Shown here in pieces: positions 51,801 through 59,407 of a stretch of 60,618 bases of DNA (the first letter of the stretch is position 1; the number at the start of each line of letters is the position of its first letter). Source of the stretch: Hyphomicrobiales bacterium (GTDB lineage Bacteria; Pseudomonadota; Alphaproteobacteria; Rhizobiales; NORP267); the NCBI GenBank assembly GCA_030688605.1, contig JAUYJB010000100.1:1-60618 (forward strand), given 5' to 3'. The position numbers were made by a program, and so were the translations under genes. Under the pieces are notes generated by a model that had not been told where the DNA came from, did no database searches, and was given only the letters and a program-made list of their open reading frames with translations.

Positions 51801-53156
51801 TTGGGCGTCCGAAAGCAGGCCGTCGGCGATGACGGCAGTCGGCAGACGGGGGCGGTAGCTCGGCTTGGGCGGTGCGACCGACGCCATGGCCGCCGATTGC
51901 ACCAGCCGCGTCGGATGCGCCTTGGCGTTCGGGATGCGGATCGACTGGAGGCTATAGCTCTCATAGAGCGCCTCGCTGATGCGCCCGTCTCCGGCCGGCG
52001 CCCAGTCGCAAGGTTCGTAAGCGACCTCGACGGCGTCCTCCGAAACGGGTCCGATATGCTGGGGCGGCACCACACGCGGCGCCGAACGTGCCGATGCCGG
52101 ACGCCCTGCGGGCGTCGCGGTCGGTATCGCCAGGGAAGTCGCCATGGCTGCGCGCGGCGGGAGGTGGCGGATGACCCAGTCGAGAAGCGTGGCGGCGTCA
52201 GGCGCTGCGCCCCGCGACGGGGGGAACGCCGTCGGATCGTCGGCAGGGATGCGGTCGATCACCGTCAGGCGTGTCTCGACGCTGGTGCCATGGCGGGCAT
52301 AGACGCGGCCGTCGATCCCAGCCGAAAACACGACGCGACCCCGCTCCTGGAGCCGGACGAATCCGTCGCGCCAAGCGGGATTGTCGGGGGAGAGATTGGC
52401 GCCGGTGATGGCGACCAGGCGGCCGGCTTCGGCGAGGCGCGCCAGCGCCGACGAGACATGGCGCAGGGCGGCGTCGGCGACCTTGCCGTCCACATGCGCC
52501 GCCACCGAGAACGGCGGGTTCATCAGCACGACGCTCGGCCGGATACCGACGTCGAGATGATCGTGGATATGCGCCGCGTCATGGCGGGTGACGGCCGTGC
52601 CGTCGAACAGATGCGAGAGCAGCCCGGCACGCGTCTCGGCCAGTTCATTCAGGGCGAGCGAGGCGCCGCTCTGCTCGGCGAAGATAGCCAGCAGTCCCGT
52701 GCCGGCCGATGGTTCCAGCACCAGGTCGCGGGGCGTGATGCCGGCTGCGACGCTGGCGACATACCCAAGCGCGATCGGCGTGGAGAACTGCTGAAGCGCT
52801 TGGCTTTCCTGCGAGCGGCGCGTCTGCGACGGCAGGAGCGCGGCGAGCTTGACCAGCATCGCGAGGAGCGCGGTCGGAGTTTCGGCCCGGGCACGCATGG
52901 TCGGGCCGAACTTGCGCAGGAACAGGACCTGTGCCGCCTCGCAGGCTTCGTAGGCGTCCTTCCAGCTCCATGCGCCTTCGGCGTCGGTGCCGCCGAAGGC
53001 CTGTCCCATGGCGGCGCGCAGGGTACGCGCATCGACGACGCGGCCCCGCTCCAGGTCCGGGAGCAGATGCCCGGCGGCGTGGAACAGTGCGGATGCAGGG
53101 ACAATGGGCTGGCCCGCCGCCGCGGCGGCGGCGGAAGATGCGGTCATGACGTTCAT
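48810..53156 (-). CDS. Methyltransferase-strawberry-notch helicase fusion
   Basis: This 1448-residue protein has three parts. The N-terminal part is an adenine-methylase-like domain (DLVLEPSAGTGLLAIFAEQS, VVLMNPPFSVAAH). An SF2-type helicase half follows, with Walker A LGDGTGAGKGRQVAGVLLDN and Walker B VIVFDESHAMQNA. Last come the strawberry-notch C-terminal helicase parts, with DAGGTGRSYHAD and AIQGLGRSNRTNQAQ, the arginine-finger motif. NPPF marks an N6-adenine methylase-type site. Such proteins are widespread on alphaproteobacterial plasmids and ICEs; the exact role is unproven but may be DNA protection or remodelling during transfer. A hairpin leader precedes it. Confidence 0.88.
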   Translation of the reverse strand: MNVMTASSAAAAAAGQPIVPASALFHAAGHLLPDLERGRVVDARTLRAAMGQAFGGTDAEGAWSWKDAYEACEAAQVLFLRKFGPTMRARAETPTALLAMLVKLAALLPSQTRRSQESQALQQFSTPIALGYVASVAAGITPRDLVLEPSAGTGLLAIFAEQSGASLALNELAETRAGLLSHLFDGTAVTRHDAAHIHDHLDVGIRPSVVLMNPPFSVAAHVDGKVADAALRHVSSALARLAEAGRLVAITGANLSPDNPAWRDGFVRLQERGRVVFSAGIDGRVYARHGTSVETRLTVIDRIPADDPTAFPPSRGAAPDAATLLDWVIRHLPPRAAMATSLAIPTATPAGRPASARSAPRVVPPQHIGPVSEDAVEVAYEPCDWAPAGDGRISEALYESYSLQSIRIPNAKAHPTRLVQSAAMASVAPPKPSYRPRLPTAVIADGLLSDAQLESVIYAGEAHAGFLAGSWTADETFDIVAAAPDDAETAVRFRRGWMLGDGTGAGKGRQVAGVLLDNWLQGRRRALWVSKSDKLIEDAQRDWSALGQERLLITPLARFRQGTPIRLEQGILFTTYATLRSDAREEKASRVQQIVDWLGRDFDGVIVFDESHAMQNAAGGRGERGDQAPSQQGRAGLRLQHALPNARILYVSATGATTVHNLAYAQRLGLWGGEDFPFATRAEFVQAIETGGVAAMEVLARDLKALGLYAARSLSYEGVEYELVEHSLSAEQIRIYDAYAGAFQIIHNNLTAALEAANITGEGGTLNAQAKSAARSAFESSKQRFFNHLITAMKTPTLIAAVDRDLEAGHATVIQIVSTGEALMERRLAEIPTEEWGDVQVDITPREYVLDYLAHSFPTQLYEPFTDSEGNLSSRPVFRDGQPVQCRDAIERRDRLIEKLAALPPVQGALDQIVQRFGTDMVAEVTGRSRRIVRHADRLRVESRAGSANLAETQAFMDDEKRILVFSDAGGTGRSYHADLGARNRRLRVHYLLEAGWKADTAIQGLGRSNRTNQAQPPLFRPIATDVKAEKRFLSTIARRLDTLGAITKGQRQTGGQGLFRADDNLESVYGRAALRQLYMLLYAGKCLPRTGSGVEGCSLQAFEDATGLRLTDGDGSLREELPPITTFLNRLLALTIELQNVLFGVFEELLRAKIEGAVTSGTYDLGVETVTAESLRITDRRTIYVHPGSGAETQVFTVARRDRNRPLSLAEALDRAGDPRATLLVNRQSGRAAVQVPAPSLMLDDGEVERRVRLLRPMERAAIPLAAMAQKHWREADRDAFAAAWNAELADLPEFTDSRIHIVTGLLLPIWKRLPDEGCRVYRLQTDEGERVIGRLVSPAWVAQAVATDVPTISPADAWNAVLDGRTILELADSLQLRRAKIMGAFRVELSGFTDGMVDRLKAMGLTSEIIAWKLRLFVPTGATGPAILGALMERHPLVRIADRSAA

Positions 53157-53186
53157 GGCTGAGGTTTCCCGGGAGAGCGCGGGGAG

Positions 53187-53240
53187 CGGGACGAGCCGCG
53201 AGGGCGCTCTCTCTCATGCCCCTCGGCTCACCCCGTCCCG
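53187..53240 (-). promoter_or_regulatory. Hairpin leader upstream of the helicase gene
   Basis: Read on the minus strand, CGGGACG (53234-53240) pairs with CGTCCCG (53187-53193). Inner arms GAGCC/GGCTC and GAGGG/CCCTC follow, and the loop contains GAGAGAGA (about 53207-53215). The start codon is at 53156. The same type of hairpin with a GAGAGAG loop precedes the ParB-like and ArdC genes. It may be a cis-acting RNA or a DNA operator. Function is unknown. Confidence 0.55.
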
Positions 53241-53255
53241 GCCCTTCTCTTCCTC

Positions 53256-53630
53256 TCAGGCGACACGGACCGCGCCGCCGCAGGCCGCCATCACGGTCCG
53301 GACTCTGGCCGCCAGTGCCGGGATGTCGTCGAGCATGGACAGCGGCGCGAAGTGGTTACGGCCGCCGGTATAGTCGCGCCGGCCTTCGCAGGTGCGGATG
53401 AGGATGCCGGTGTCGGCGCGGGTCGCCGGTTGGCAGACCTGCACGTAGACGTACTCATGGTGGAGCGTGATCTCGCCGGACACAGCGATGCCGCCCTGGT
53501 TCGAGCGCAGATCGAACGATGCGGGCGGAAAGCCGAGTTCCGCGGCGAGGCGACGAAGCCGCGCCCGGGCGACGGTATGGAAGCGACGCTTCCGATCGGG
53601 CTCGTAGGAGCAGGAGGTGTACCAGTCCAT
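53256..53630 (-). CDS. Small conserved-type protein of the plasmid/ICE block
   Basis: This 124-residue protein reads MDWYTSCSYEPDRKRRFHTV, ARARLRRLAAELGFPPASFD, ITLHHEYVYVQVCQPA and RRDYTGGRNHFAPLSMLDDI. It has an alpha/beta composition and no signal peptide or membrane helix. I do not recognise a named family, but codon use and position (between the ParB-like and helicase genes, each with its own leader) fit a real gene of the element. A strong hairpin lies between its start and the ParB-like gene stop. Confidence 0.7.
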   Translation of the reverse strand: MDWYTSCSYEPDRKRRFHTVARARLRRLAAELGFPPASFDLRSNQGGIAVSGEITLHHEYVYVQVCQPATRADTGILIRTCEGRRDYTGGRNHFAPLSMLDDIPALAARVRTVMAACGGAVRVA

Positions 53631-53652
53631 CGAAAGTCTCCTGAAATGCGAA

Positions 53653-53690
53653 AGCCCGGCGCCCCTGAGACAAGCTCAGGAGGCCGGGCT
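53653..53690 (-). terminator. Strong hairpin between the ParB-like gene and the next gene
   Basis: On the plus strand AGCCCGGC (53653-53660) pairs with GCCGGGCT (53683-53690), and CCTGAG (53664-53669) pairs with CTCAGG (53675-53680) around a five-base loop. On the transcribed (minus) strand it is followed by TTTCGCATTTC, a weak T-rich tail. It lies 48 bases after the ParB-like stop and 23 bases before the next start, so it could be a terminator or an attenuator. Confidence 0.65.
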
Positions 53691-53737
53691 CGGTGTGAGA
53701 GGGTGCGGGGCGACGAGCGCCGCCCCGCTGGTCGAGG

Positions 53738-55819
53738 TCATTCCGCCGCGATGGCGGGCGGCTGCGGCTCTTCCGGATCGGAGTCCACGGAGGCGCCCTC
53801 GTCGTCATCGAGGAACGCCGGCAGGTCTTCGGTCGTGGCCGGTTCGTCGATGGCCGCCTCGGCGTCAGGCATGCGAAGCGGCTCGGGCAACCATCCGGAT
53901 CCGGTGAGCAGGCGCTCGGCCTCCTTCGCCATGTCCGGCTTCTTGAGGTGGTCGATGAGCTGGGCCGAGGCTTCGCCCTTGGCCTCGCGCACGGCTTCGA
54001 GGATGCGTGCCTTGGTGACCCGGCCGAGATAGTTGTCAACGGTCGGCGTCCAGCCCGCCGCCACCATGTCGAGACCGACGGCCCGGGCGATCTGGCCGGC
54101 ATGGGCGATGCGGCGTGGGTTGCGGTTCCAAGGCTCGTGGACCGCGTTGACCGAAAGCGACGCACAGTGCGCGAACAGCGATGCCCGGCTGTCGCCGTCG
54201 AAGGCGGTCAGCGCGTTCCAGAGGTCGCCGGTGTCCTTCGGTAACTGTCCGGCCCATTGCGCGTGCCGGTTCTCGATCGCCTTGGCAGAGGCGCTGTCGT
54301 TGAGCCCTGGCGCCTGCGTGCCGAAGCTCGCGCTCTTCGCCGTGATCTCCAGGCAGGTCTCGGACGCATAGCGATAGAAAGCGTTGAGGCAGAGCGCGTG
54401 GAGAACCGCCACGAGAGCGGTGTCGGGATCGTTCGCCAGCGCGTCGCGCAGCGCCAGCGTGCGATGAGCGGTCAGCTCGGTGACCAGACGGTCGGGCAGC
54501 GGCTTGATGCCGTCTTCTTCCTCGGCCGCCTCGACGGCTGCCGACGACCCGTCGCCACCGATAGTGATCACCGTGCGCTGGACGACGCCGTCGGGATCGG
54601 AACCCTCGGACTCGTCGCCGTCGGTGGCGGGCTCGGCCGGCGCTTCGTCCTCGGTAGGGACATAGCCGCGCTCGATGCGCAGGTCGCCATCGCCATCGAC
54701 GCTGAGGAAGGCGCCCGCGCGGGCGATGTCGGCGGGATCGTAGATCGCCGGACGATCGTCGAAAGCCTCCAGCGCCACCTCGATCTCGCCGAGGCGCTGG
54801 TCGACCTCGTCGGGGAGCTCTTCGGCCTCCGCGTAGGTCTCCTCCAGCTTGTCGTACTCGGCGCGCAGCGCGTCGTAGCTCGCCTGCTCCTCGTCGGTGA
54901 GCGACGCCGTCGCTCCGGCAAGCCGGCGCAAACCGGAGGTATGGCCGTACGGGAACTCGGCCGCGACCTCGATCCACTTCCAGCCCTCGCCGCGGAGCGC
55001 CTCGGCCTCGCTGGTCAGCTTCTCGACGACGAGCCGGTCGAGCAGCGCCGGATCCTGCAGCCAGCCACCATCGTCCTGCTGGAAGAGATCGCGCATGACG
55101 GCGCCACCGGCCGCCTCGTAGACGTCGATGCCGACGAACTGCGCGCGCTTGTCGGAAGCACGGATGGCGCCTTCGGTCAGCTGGCGGCGGATGTAGTAGG
55201 GCTCCTTGTTATAGGAGCTGGCGAGCTGCTCCCACACCTGCTCCTGGCGGTCATGGTCATTGGTGACGGTGAAGGCCATGAGCTGCTCGAGTGTCATCTC
55301 GTCCTCGGCATAGATATCGAGGAGCTTCGGCGAGACCGAAGCGAGCTTCAGGCGCTGCTTGACGACGCTGGGGCTGACGAAGAAGCGCGCGGCGATCTCC
55401 TCCTCGCCCAGGCCGGAGTCGCGAAGGGTCTGGAAGGCCCGGAACTGGTCGAGCGGATGGAGGGCGACGCGCTGCACGTTCTCGGCCAGGCTATCCTCTT
55501 CAGCGAGGCCATCGGTCCGCACCACGCAAGGTACTGGCTGGGTCTTGGCCATGCGCTTCTGCTTCACCAGCAGTTCCAGCGCCCGGAAGCGCCGGCCGCC
55601 GGCCGGCACCTCGTACATGCCGGTCTCGACGCCCTCCGCGTCGCGCACCGACCGCACGCTCAGGCTCTGCAGGAGCGTGCGCCGAGCGATGTCCTCGGCC
55701 AGATCCTCGACCGAGATGCCGGCCTTCACCCGGCGGACGTTCGCCTGGGAAAGCACCAGCTTGTTGAAGGGAATATCCTGGGACCGGCTCAGGACGATCT
55801 TGGGATTGGCGGTTGCCAT
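53738..55819 (-). CDS. ParB-like partition/nuclease-family protein
   Basis: This 693-residue protein has an N-terminal ParB domain (IPFNKLVLSQANVRRVKAGI, YEVPAGGRRFRALELLVKQK, LAENVQRVALHPLDQFRAFQ) with the GGRR and ENVQR motifs. The helix-turn-helix EIAARFFVSPSVVKQRLKLA follows, then a long acidic, variable C-terminal half (DEEQASYDALRAEYDKLEET). It is longer than chromosomal ParB (about 300). Such ParB-like proteins are typical of alphaproteobacterial plasmids and ICEs. No ParA partner is visible nearby, so it may regulate rather than segregate. A hairpin leader precedes the ATG, with GGAG as ribosome binding site. Confidence 0.85.
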   Translation of the reverse strand: MATANPKIVLSRSQDIPFNKLVLSQANVRRVKAGISVEDLAEDIARRTLLQSLSVRSVRDAEGVETGMYEVPAGGRRFRALELLVKQKRMAKTQPVPCVVRTDGLAEEDSLAENVQRVALHPLDQFRAFQTLRDSGLGEEEIAARFFVSPSVVKQRLKLASVSPKLLDIYAEDEMTLEQLMAFTVTNDHDRQEQVWEQLASSYNKEPYYIRRQLTEGAIRASDKRAQFVGIDVYEAAGGAVMRDLFQQDDGGWLQDPALLDRLVVEKLTSEAEALRGEGWKWIEVAAEFPYGHTSGLRRLAGATASLTDEEQASYDALRAEYDKLEETYAEAEELPDEVDQRLGEIEVALEAFDDRPAIYDPADIARAGAFLSVDGDGDLRIERGYVPTEDEAPAEPATDGDESEGSDPDGVVQRTVITIGGDGSSAAVEAAEEEDGIKPLPDRLVTELTAHRTLALRDALANDPDTALVAVLHALCLNAFYRYASETCLEITAKSASFGTQAPGLNDSASAKAIENRHAQWAGQLPKDTGDLWNALTAFDGDSRASLFAHCASLSVNAVHEPWNRNPRRIAHAGQIARAVGLDMVAAGWTPTVDNYLGRVTKARILEAVREAKGEASAQLIDHLKKPDMAKEAERLLTGSGWLPEPLRMPDAEAAIDEPATTEDLPAFLDDDEGASVDSDPEEPQPPAIAAE

Positions 55820-56333
55820 GTCGGTTCTCCATGGCGGGCCGGCCGGGAGCCTCTCTCTCGACCTCCAAACCCGTCACAAAGCCCCCCTCCCGCCTCTCCC
55901 TCTGGAGCCGCCGCCGAGTCCAGTTCGCCTGAGGAATCAGAGTGTCGGGGAATCCATGGCGGACGTTCCGGGTCGATCCGTCCCGTGTCGATGCCGTGCA
56001 GCATTTCGAGCAGATAGACGGGATCGGCCGGATACGGGCTGTCGCGCCAGAGCTGGATCAGCAGCGGGCGCAGATTGTCCCCATAGCCAGCGAGCCGCGC
56101 ACGGGCGCGTCGCCAATCGCGTGCACGGCGGTCCCGATCGCGCTGCTGCGCTTCTGGCCACCATGCGGCGCGGCGTGCCATCTCGGCGTCGGCGCTCGCT
56201 GCCGTTCCGCAATAAGTGGGGCGAGCAGCGGGAACCTATCGCGTTGAGTCTGCTGAGCGCGAGCCAGGGCGGCGCGTTTGCGGGGCGTGTCCTCATAGGC
56301 CGACAGGCGCGGCCAGCGACGGAACCGCATCAC
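55789..56333 (-). pseudogene. Small plasmid/ICE gene split by a frameshift
   Basis: From ATG 56331-56333, overlapping the ArdC stop, the first frame reads MRFRRWPRLSAYEDTPRKRA and QRDRFPLLAPLIAE. It then degenerates. A second frame takes over near 56200 with ADAEMARRAAWWPEAQQRDR, RRARDWRRARARL and LRPLLIQLWRDSPYPADPVY. The two halves join as one protein type carried beside ardC in alphaproteobacterial elements, so a one-base insertion or two-base deletion lies within about 20 bases of 56205. The second frame stays open into the ParB-like gene, so the natural stop is unclear. It is either a real lesion or a sequencing error. Confidence 0.6.
55832..55876 (-). promoter_or_regulatory. Hairpin leader upstream of the ParB-like gene
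   Basis: Inner arms (55841-55849 and 55855-55863) close a five-base loop, with one mismatch and one wobble as RNA. Outer arms at about 55832-55838 and 55870-55876 (GACGGG-type against CCCGCC-type, one mismatch) extend it. The GGAG ribosome binding site lies immediately after it, 7-10 bases before the ATG at 55819. Sequence and layout match the leader of the ArdC gene (GAGAGAGAGG loop side, GTGACGGGTT entry). Confidence 0.6.
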
Positions 56334-57292
56334 GCCGCCTCCCGCTCGTCTTCGTCGGCCGCCATGTCGACGGGCTCGTCGGGATGGGACCGGAAGGCGA
56401 GCAGATAGTCGGCGGCTTTCGACGCGGCGCTCGCGGCGCGAACGATGGCGCGGTCATCCTCGCGGAGCACCTCCAACCAGGAACCGATATAGTCGGCATG
56501 GCGCACCGTCGGCACGATGCCAAGAGAGGCGCAGACGAATGTGCTGGTCATCTCGGCACAGAGCTCTTCCTTGGCATAGAGCGCGGAACCGAACCCGCCC
56601 GACAGGTCACGGCCGAGCCGGGAGGGATGGCCGCTCCAATGGCCAAGCTCGTGCAGTGCCGTGCGGTGCCAGTTGATCGGCTCGAAATAGGCCTCAGGCC
56701 GAGGGACTTGGACAAAATCGTGCGAAGGGCTGTAGAAGGCACGGTCGCCGCCGATGCGGAAGTCCGCGCCCGTTGCCGCGATCAAGGCCTCGGCCTGCGG
56801 CAGGATGATGCCCTCCGCCACGGGCGGCGGCGCGGTCGAGAGCTCCGTCGGCAGGCCCTCGCACTGGTCGGTGTTGAACACCGTGAAGCGCTTCAGGAAG
56901 GGGATGGCCCCCGGCTCGTCCCCATCGCGTTCGGCCCGCCGGCGTTCCTCGTCGGGGACGAAGCGGTCGGCATAGACGACAGTCGTGCCGGCCTCGCCCT
57001 TGCGGACATGGCCGCCCAGCCCAAGCGCTTGGCGAAAGGTGAGCCAGCGCTGGCCCGAGAAGCCGCGCTCTACGACTGCACCCCACAGGATCAGCACATT
57101 GATTCCGGAATAGCAGCGGCTGGTCGTGGCATTCTTCGGCATGGCGAGGGATGCCCTCGCCGCCGTCGTGCCCCAGGGCTGGACCCAGGGCACGCGGCCT
57201 GCCTCCAGCTCGGCGATGATCTTGTCGGTGATTTCCTGATAGAGGCTCGCCCGGTCCCGACCGGAGCGAGCGCGCGCGGTTGAACGTGACAT
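56330..57292 (-). CDS. ArdC-family antirestriction protein with zincin-like peptidase domain
   Basis: This 320-residue protein has an N-terminal ssDNA-binding ArdC domain (YQEITDKIIAELEAGRVPWV, TSRCYSGINVLILWGAVVER, GGHVRKGEAGTTVVYADRF) and a C-terminal metallopeptidase-like domain with the zinc motif TALHELGHWSGHPSRLGRDL and a following EELCAEMTS glutamate. ArdC proteins shield incoming single-stranded plasmid DNA from restriction during conjugation. The ATG at 57292 has GGAG upstream and follows a nearly perfect hairpin leader. The stop overlaps the next (frameshifted) gene by ATGA. Confidence 0.92.
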   Translation of the reverse strand: MSRSTARARSGRDRASLYQEITDKIIAELEAGRVPWVQPWGTTAARASLAMPKNATTSRCYSGINVLILWGAVVERGFSGQRWLTFRQALGLGGHVRKGEAGTTVVYADRFVPDEERRRAERDGDEPGAIPFLKRFTVFNTDQCEGLPTELSTAPPPVAEGIILPQAEALIAATGADFRIGGDRAFYSPSHDFVQVPRPEAYFEPINWHRTALHELGHWSGHPSRLGRDLSGGFGSALYAKEELCAEMTSTFVCASLGIVPTVRHADYIGSWLEVLREDDRAIVRAASAASKAADYLLAFRSHPDEPVDMAADEDEREAA

Positions 57293-57303
57293 CGCGGATC
57301 TCC

Positions 57304-57349
57304 GCGACGGGCCGGCGAGAGCCTCTCTCTCGCCTCCTCAACCCGTCAC
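57304..57349 (-). promoter_or_regulatory. Hairpin leader upstream of the ArdC gene
   Basis: On the plus strand GGCGAGAG (57314-57321) pairs perfectly with CTCTCGCC (57327-57334) around a five-base loop, and GCGACGGG (57304-57311) pairs with GTGACGGG-complement CCCGTCAC (57342-57349) with one wobble. In the transcript this gives a two-stem hairpin ending directly before the GGAG ribosome binding site of the gene starting at 57292. It could regulate translation. A similar structure precedes the ParB-like and helicase genes. Confidence 0.65.
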
Positions 57350-57414
57350 GGAACCCCCAGCCGTCCTCTCACTCCCACCGCCTCCCAAAGCCACAGTCCC
57401 TCCTGCGTTCCGGC

Positions 57415-58243
57415 TCATCGCAAGAGATCGCGATAGCCGCCGTTCACCAGCTTGTCCGCTGTCCTGACCAGCCGCTGGACCCGCAGACGCAAATAGTCGG
57501 ACCGGCTGGACCAGTCTTCCTTCACGACCCTTTCGCCGAACAGCGCCGCGGCGATTTCGCGATGAGTGGCGCCGGCCTGGACCGCGTCATAGGCCTGCAG
57601 CGCCATCGCCCAGCGGCGGGCGCGGCGTTCCGGGGGATAGAGCCCGCGCGGAAATCGACCGAGCCGGCGGAGCAGCATCAGGCGGCGCAGCGTCAGCGTT
57701 TTCGCCTCGATATGCTTGAACCCGGACAGTTCGTAGCGGAAGCAAACGGGGCCATCGAGCAGGCTGCCCGCCGTCACTTCCATCTGGAGGTGATGTACGC
57801 CATCGCTGAGGAGCAGATGCTCGTGGCCGTCAGGGCACCGTAGTACGGTCGCCAGACTGTCGAAATAGTGGAGGTCGAAAGCATCGCCATCGCCGTGCCG
57901 CACCGGCAGCGTCTCGGCGGCCAGCACCGAGGCATCCCAGTCGGCTCGCCAGAAGATGCAGGCATCGGTGACCGAGCGGATTGGCGCCTCCGCGAAAGTG
58001 CAAGCCCCAGTCGCGCGCCTCCTCGGCATCCGATGTGGTGATGACGCGCAATCGCGTGCCGGGCTGTTCGAGTCGCGTAGGCGTAAGAAATTGGGTCGTT
58101 TGGGCAATGTAGTCGGGATTCCGACGGAGCCATTTCCAAGCCCAGCCTGCGCGGTCGAGAGTCAGCAAGGATTTGTAGTGCGTGGGATCGCGCCAACTGG
58201 CGCGCGACGGTTCGCCGGGTTCTTGAGAGATCTCCTTGGACAT
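57415..58243 (-). pseudogene. DUF6499/DUF2285 protein broken by a one-base insertion
   Basis: From ATG 58241-58243 the first frame reads KSLLTLDRAGWAWKWLRRNP and DYIAQTTQFL (DUF6499-type start), up to DAEEARDWGLHF. The other frame then continues without a gap as AEAPIRSVTDACIFWRADWD to a DUF2285 region (KHIEAKTLTLRRLMLLRRLG, FGERVVKEDWSSRSDYLRLR, VNGGYRDLLR). Removing one A from the AAA run at 57995-57997 restores a single frame of about 275 codons. DUF2285 proteins on plasmids and ICEs are thought to be DNA-binding regulators. Homopolymer sequencing error is an equal alternative to a true pseudogene. Confidence 0.75.
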
Positions 58244-58545
58244 GGCGCCCCTCCTCGCGTCGCGCCGGACGTGGCATCAAGCCGCCGAGCGGAGCGGTTC
58301 GACGATCGGTCGCCGGAGAGGATGGCTCGCGCTCAGATGCGGCACGGAGCTCGGGAAGAAGTCACCAGCGACATCCGTTGATATCGGTGCGCGGAAGATG
58401 AATGGCTTCTGTGTTCAACCGGAGATTGTCGAGAAATCGGGGCAATCGTCAGGTAACGGGGCCGGCATATTGCCGCAGCTTGGGAGATAGCCGCAGCCCA
58501 TGACCGTGTAGCACGAATTTGATTTGGGTCTCGATAATTGCTCCG
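58244..58545. other. Intergenic region, no gene seen
   Basis: These 302 bases lie between the start of the DUF6499/DUF2285 gene and the stop of the lipoprotein gene. It holds the likely minus-strand promoter of the block. No convincing open frame or repeat was found. Confidence 0.5.
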
Positions 58546-59166
58546 TCAGTTGACGTCGCGTTCGTGCCTCCAGCTTTCATCCGTCTGGACCAGAACGTCG
58601 GTCGCACGGCCGCTGGGTTTCGCCAGCAAGGCGCCGATCCGAGGGAAAGCAACCGCGATGTCCGCCCCCTTCGCCCACGGCTCCACGTCCTTCAGCTCGT
58701 AATCATAGGTGACGCGCGAGACCTTCACCCCGGCAGCGTCGGCGGGCTCGGTGAAGGACTCGATCTTCACCACCTTCCGCCGCGCGAAGCAGATGTCCGT
58801 GCCGCCGAGAAAACTATCCGCGCCCTTTCGTACGACCTTCTCCCCGGCGGCTGTCGGCGCACAGCGGAGATAGTCGGTCGCCTGTCCTTGTCCCGACGCT
58901 GCGGGTTCGTTCTTCTGGATCGTGGTGACCGCGATCAGACCGGCCGCCACCAGCGGTTCCAACTGCCGCTTCCTGGCTGCGTCTCCGTCGCTGCGCAGGT
59001 CGACGGGGAACGTCAGCGGAATGGCGGCACAGACGGGGTGCGAGTCGTAATAACCCTGCAGCGTCTTTTCGAAGTTGCGGTCATCCGCCTTTGGCGGATC
59101 ATCGCACGCGGCCAGAAGCGACAGCGCAGCGGCGCAAATGAACGGATTGAAGCGCGGACTCATCAC
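58546..59166 (-). CDS. Putative lipoprotein of unknown function
   Basis: This 206-residue protein has a lipoprotein signal (AAALSLLAAC at residues 12-21, lipid-modified Cys21). The mature region reads NFEKTLQGYYDSHPVCAAIP and LTFPVDLRSDGDAARKRQLE, with later VSRVTYDYELKDVEPWAKGA. No named family was recognised. Its size and pattern fit small DNA-element-associated or envelope lipoproteins. It is oriented opposite to the AraC-type regulator that follows (240-base divergent gap with an AT-rich tract near 59233-59250), so the regulator could control it. Confidence 0.72.
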   Translation of the reverse strand: MMSPRFNPFICAAALSLLAACDDPPKADDRNFEKTLQGYYDSHPVCAAIPLTFPVDLRSDGDAARKRQLEPLVAAGLIAVTTIQKNEPAASGQGQATDYLRCAPTAAGEKVVRKGADSFLGGTDICFARRKVVKIESFTEPADAAGVKVSRVTYDYELKDVEPWAKGADIAVAFPRIGALLAKPSGRATDVLVQTDESWRHERDVN

Positions 59167-59407
59167 GTACTCCTCCGTTTCATACTTAGCATCCAGAACG
59201 TAACCACGACAGAAATCGAGTAAATAGAGTCCATTTTATATAAATATGGCCGACATTTCTTCGTAATCCTTCGCCTTATCCTTGTCCTAAGCTTCTACTA
59301 TTCCTCTCTCCATTGCGCGAGGCTGTGCTCAGAGGAATCGGGGCAATATCCCGGCTCTCAAAATTCGAATGCCCGCCTCGGCCATCATTGGATGGAGGCG
59401 TCGAAGG

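Noticed and set aside
51321..53162. Plus-strand frame of 613 codons antisense to the methylase domain
   Set aside because: The minus-strand frame carries clear methylase and helicase motifs; the plus frame has none.
54257..56017. Plus-strand frame of 586 codons over the ParB-like gene
   Set aside because: The ParB domain motifs lie on the minus strand; this is an antisense shadow.
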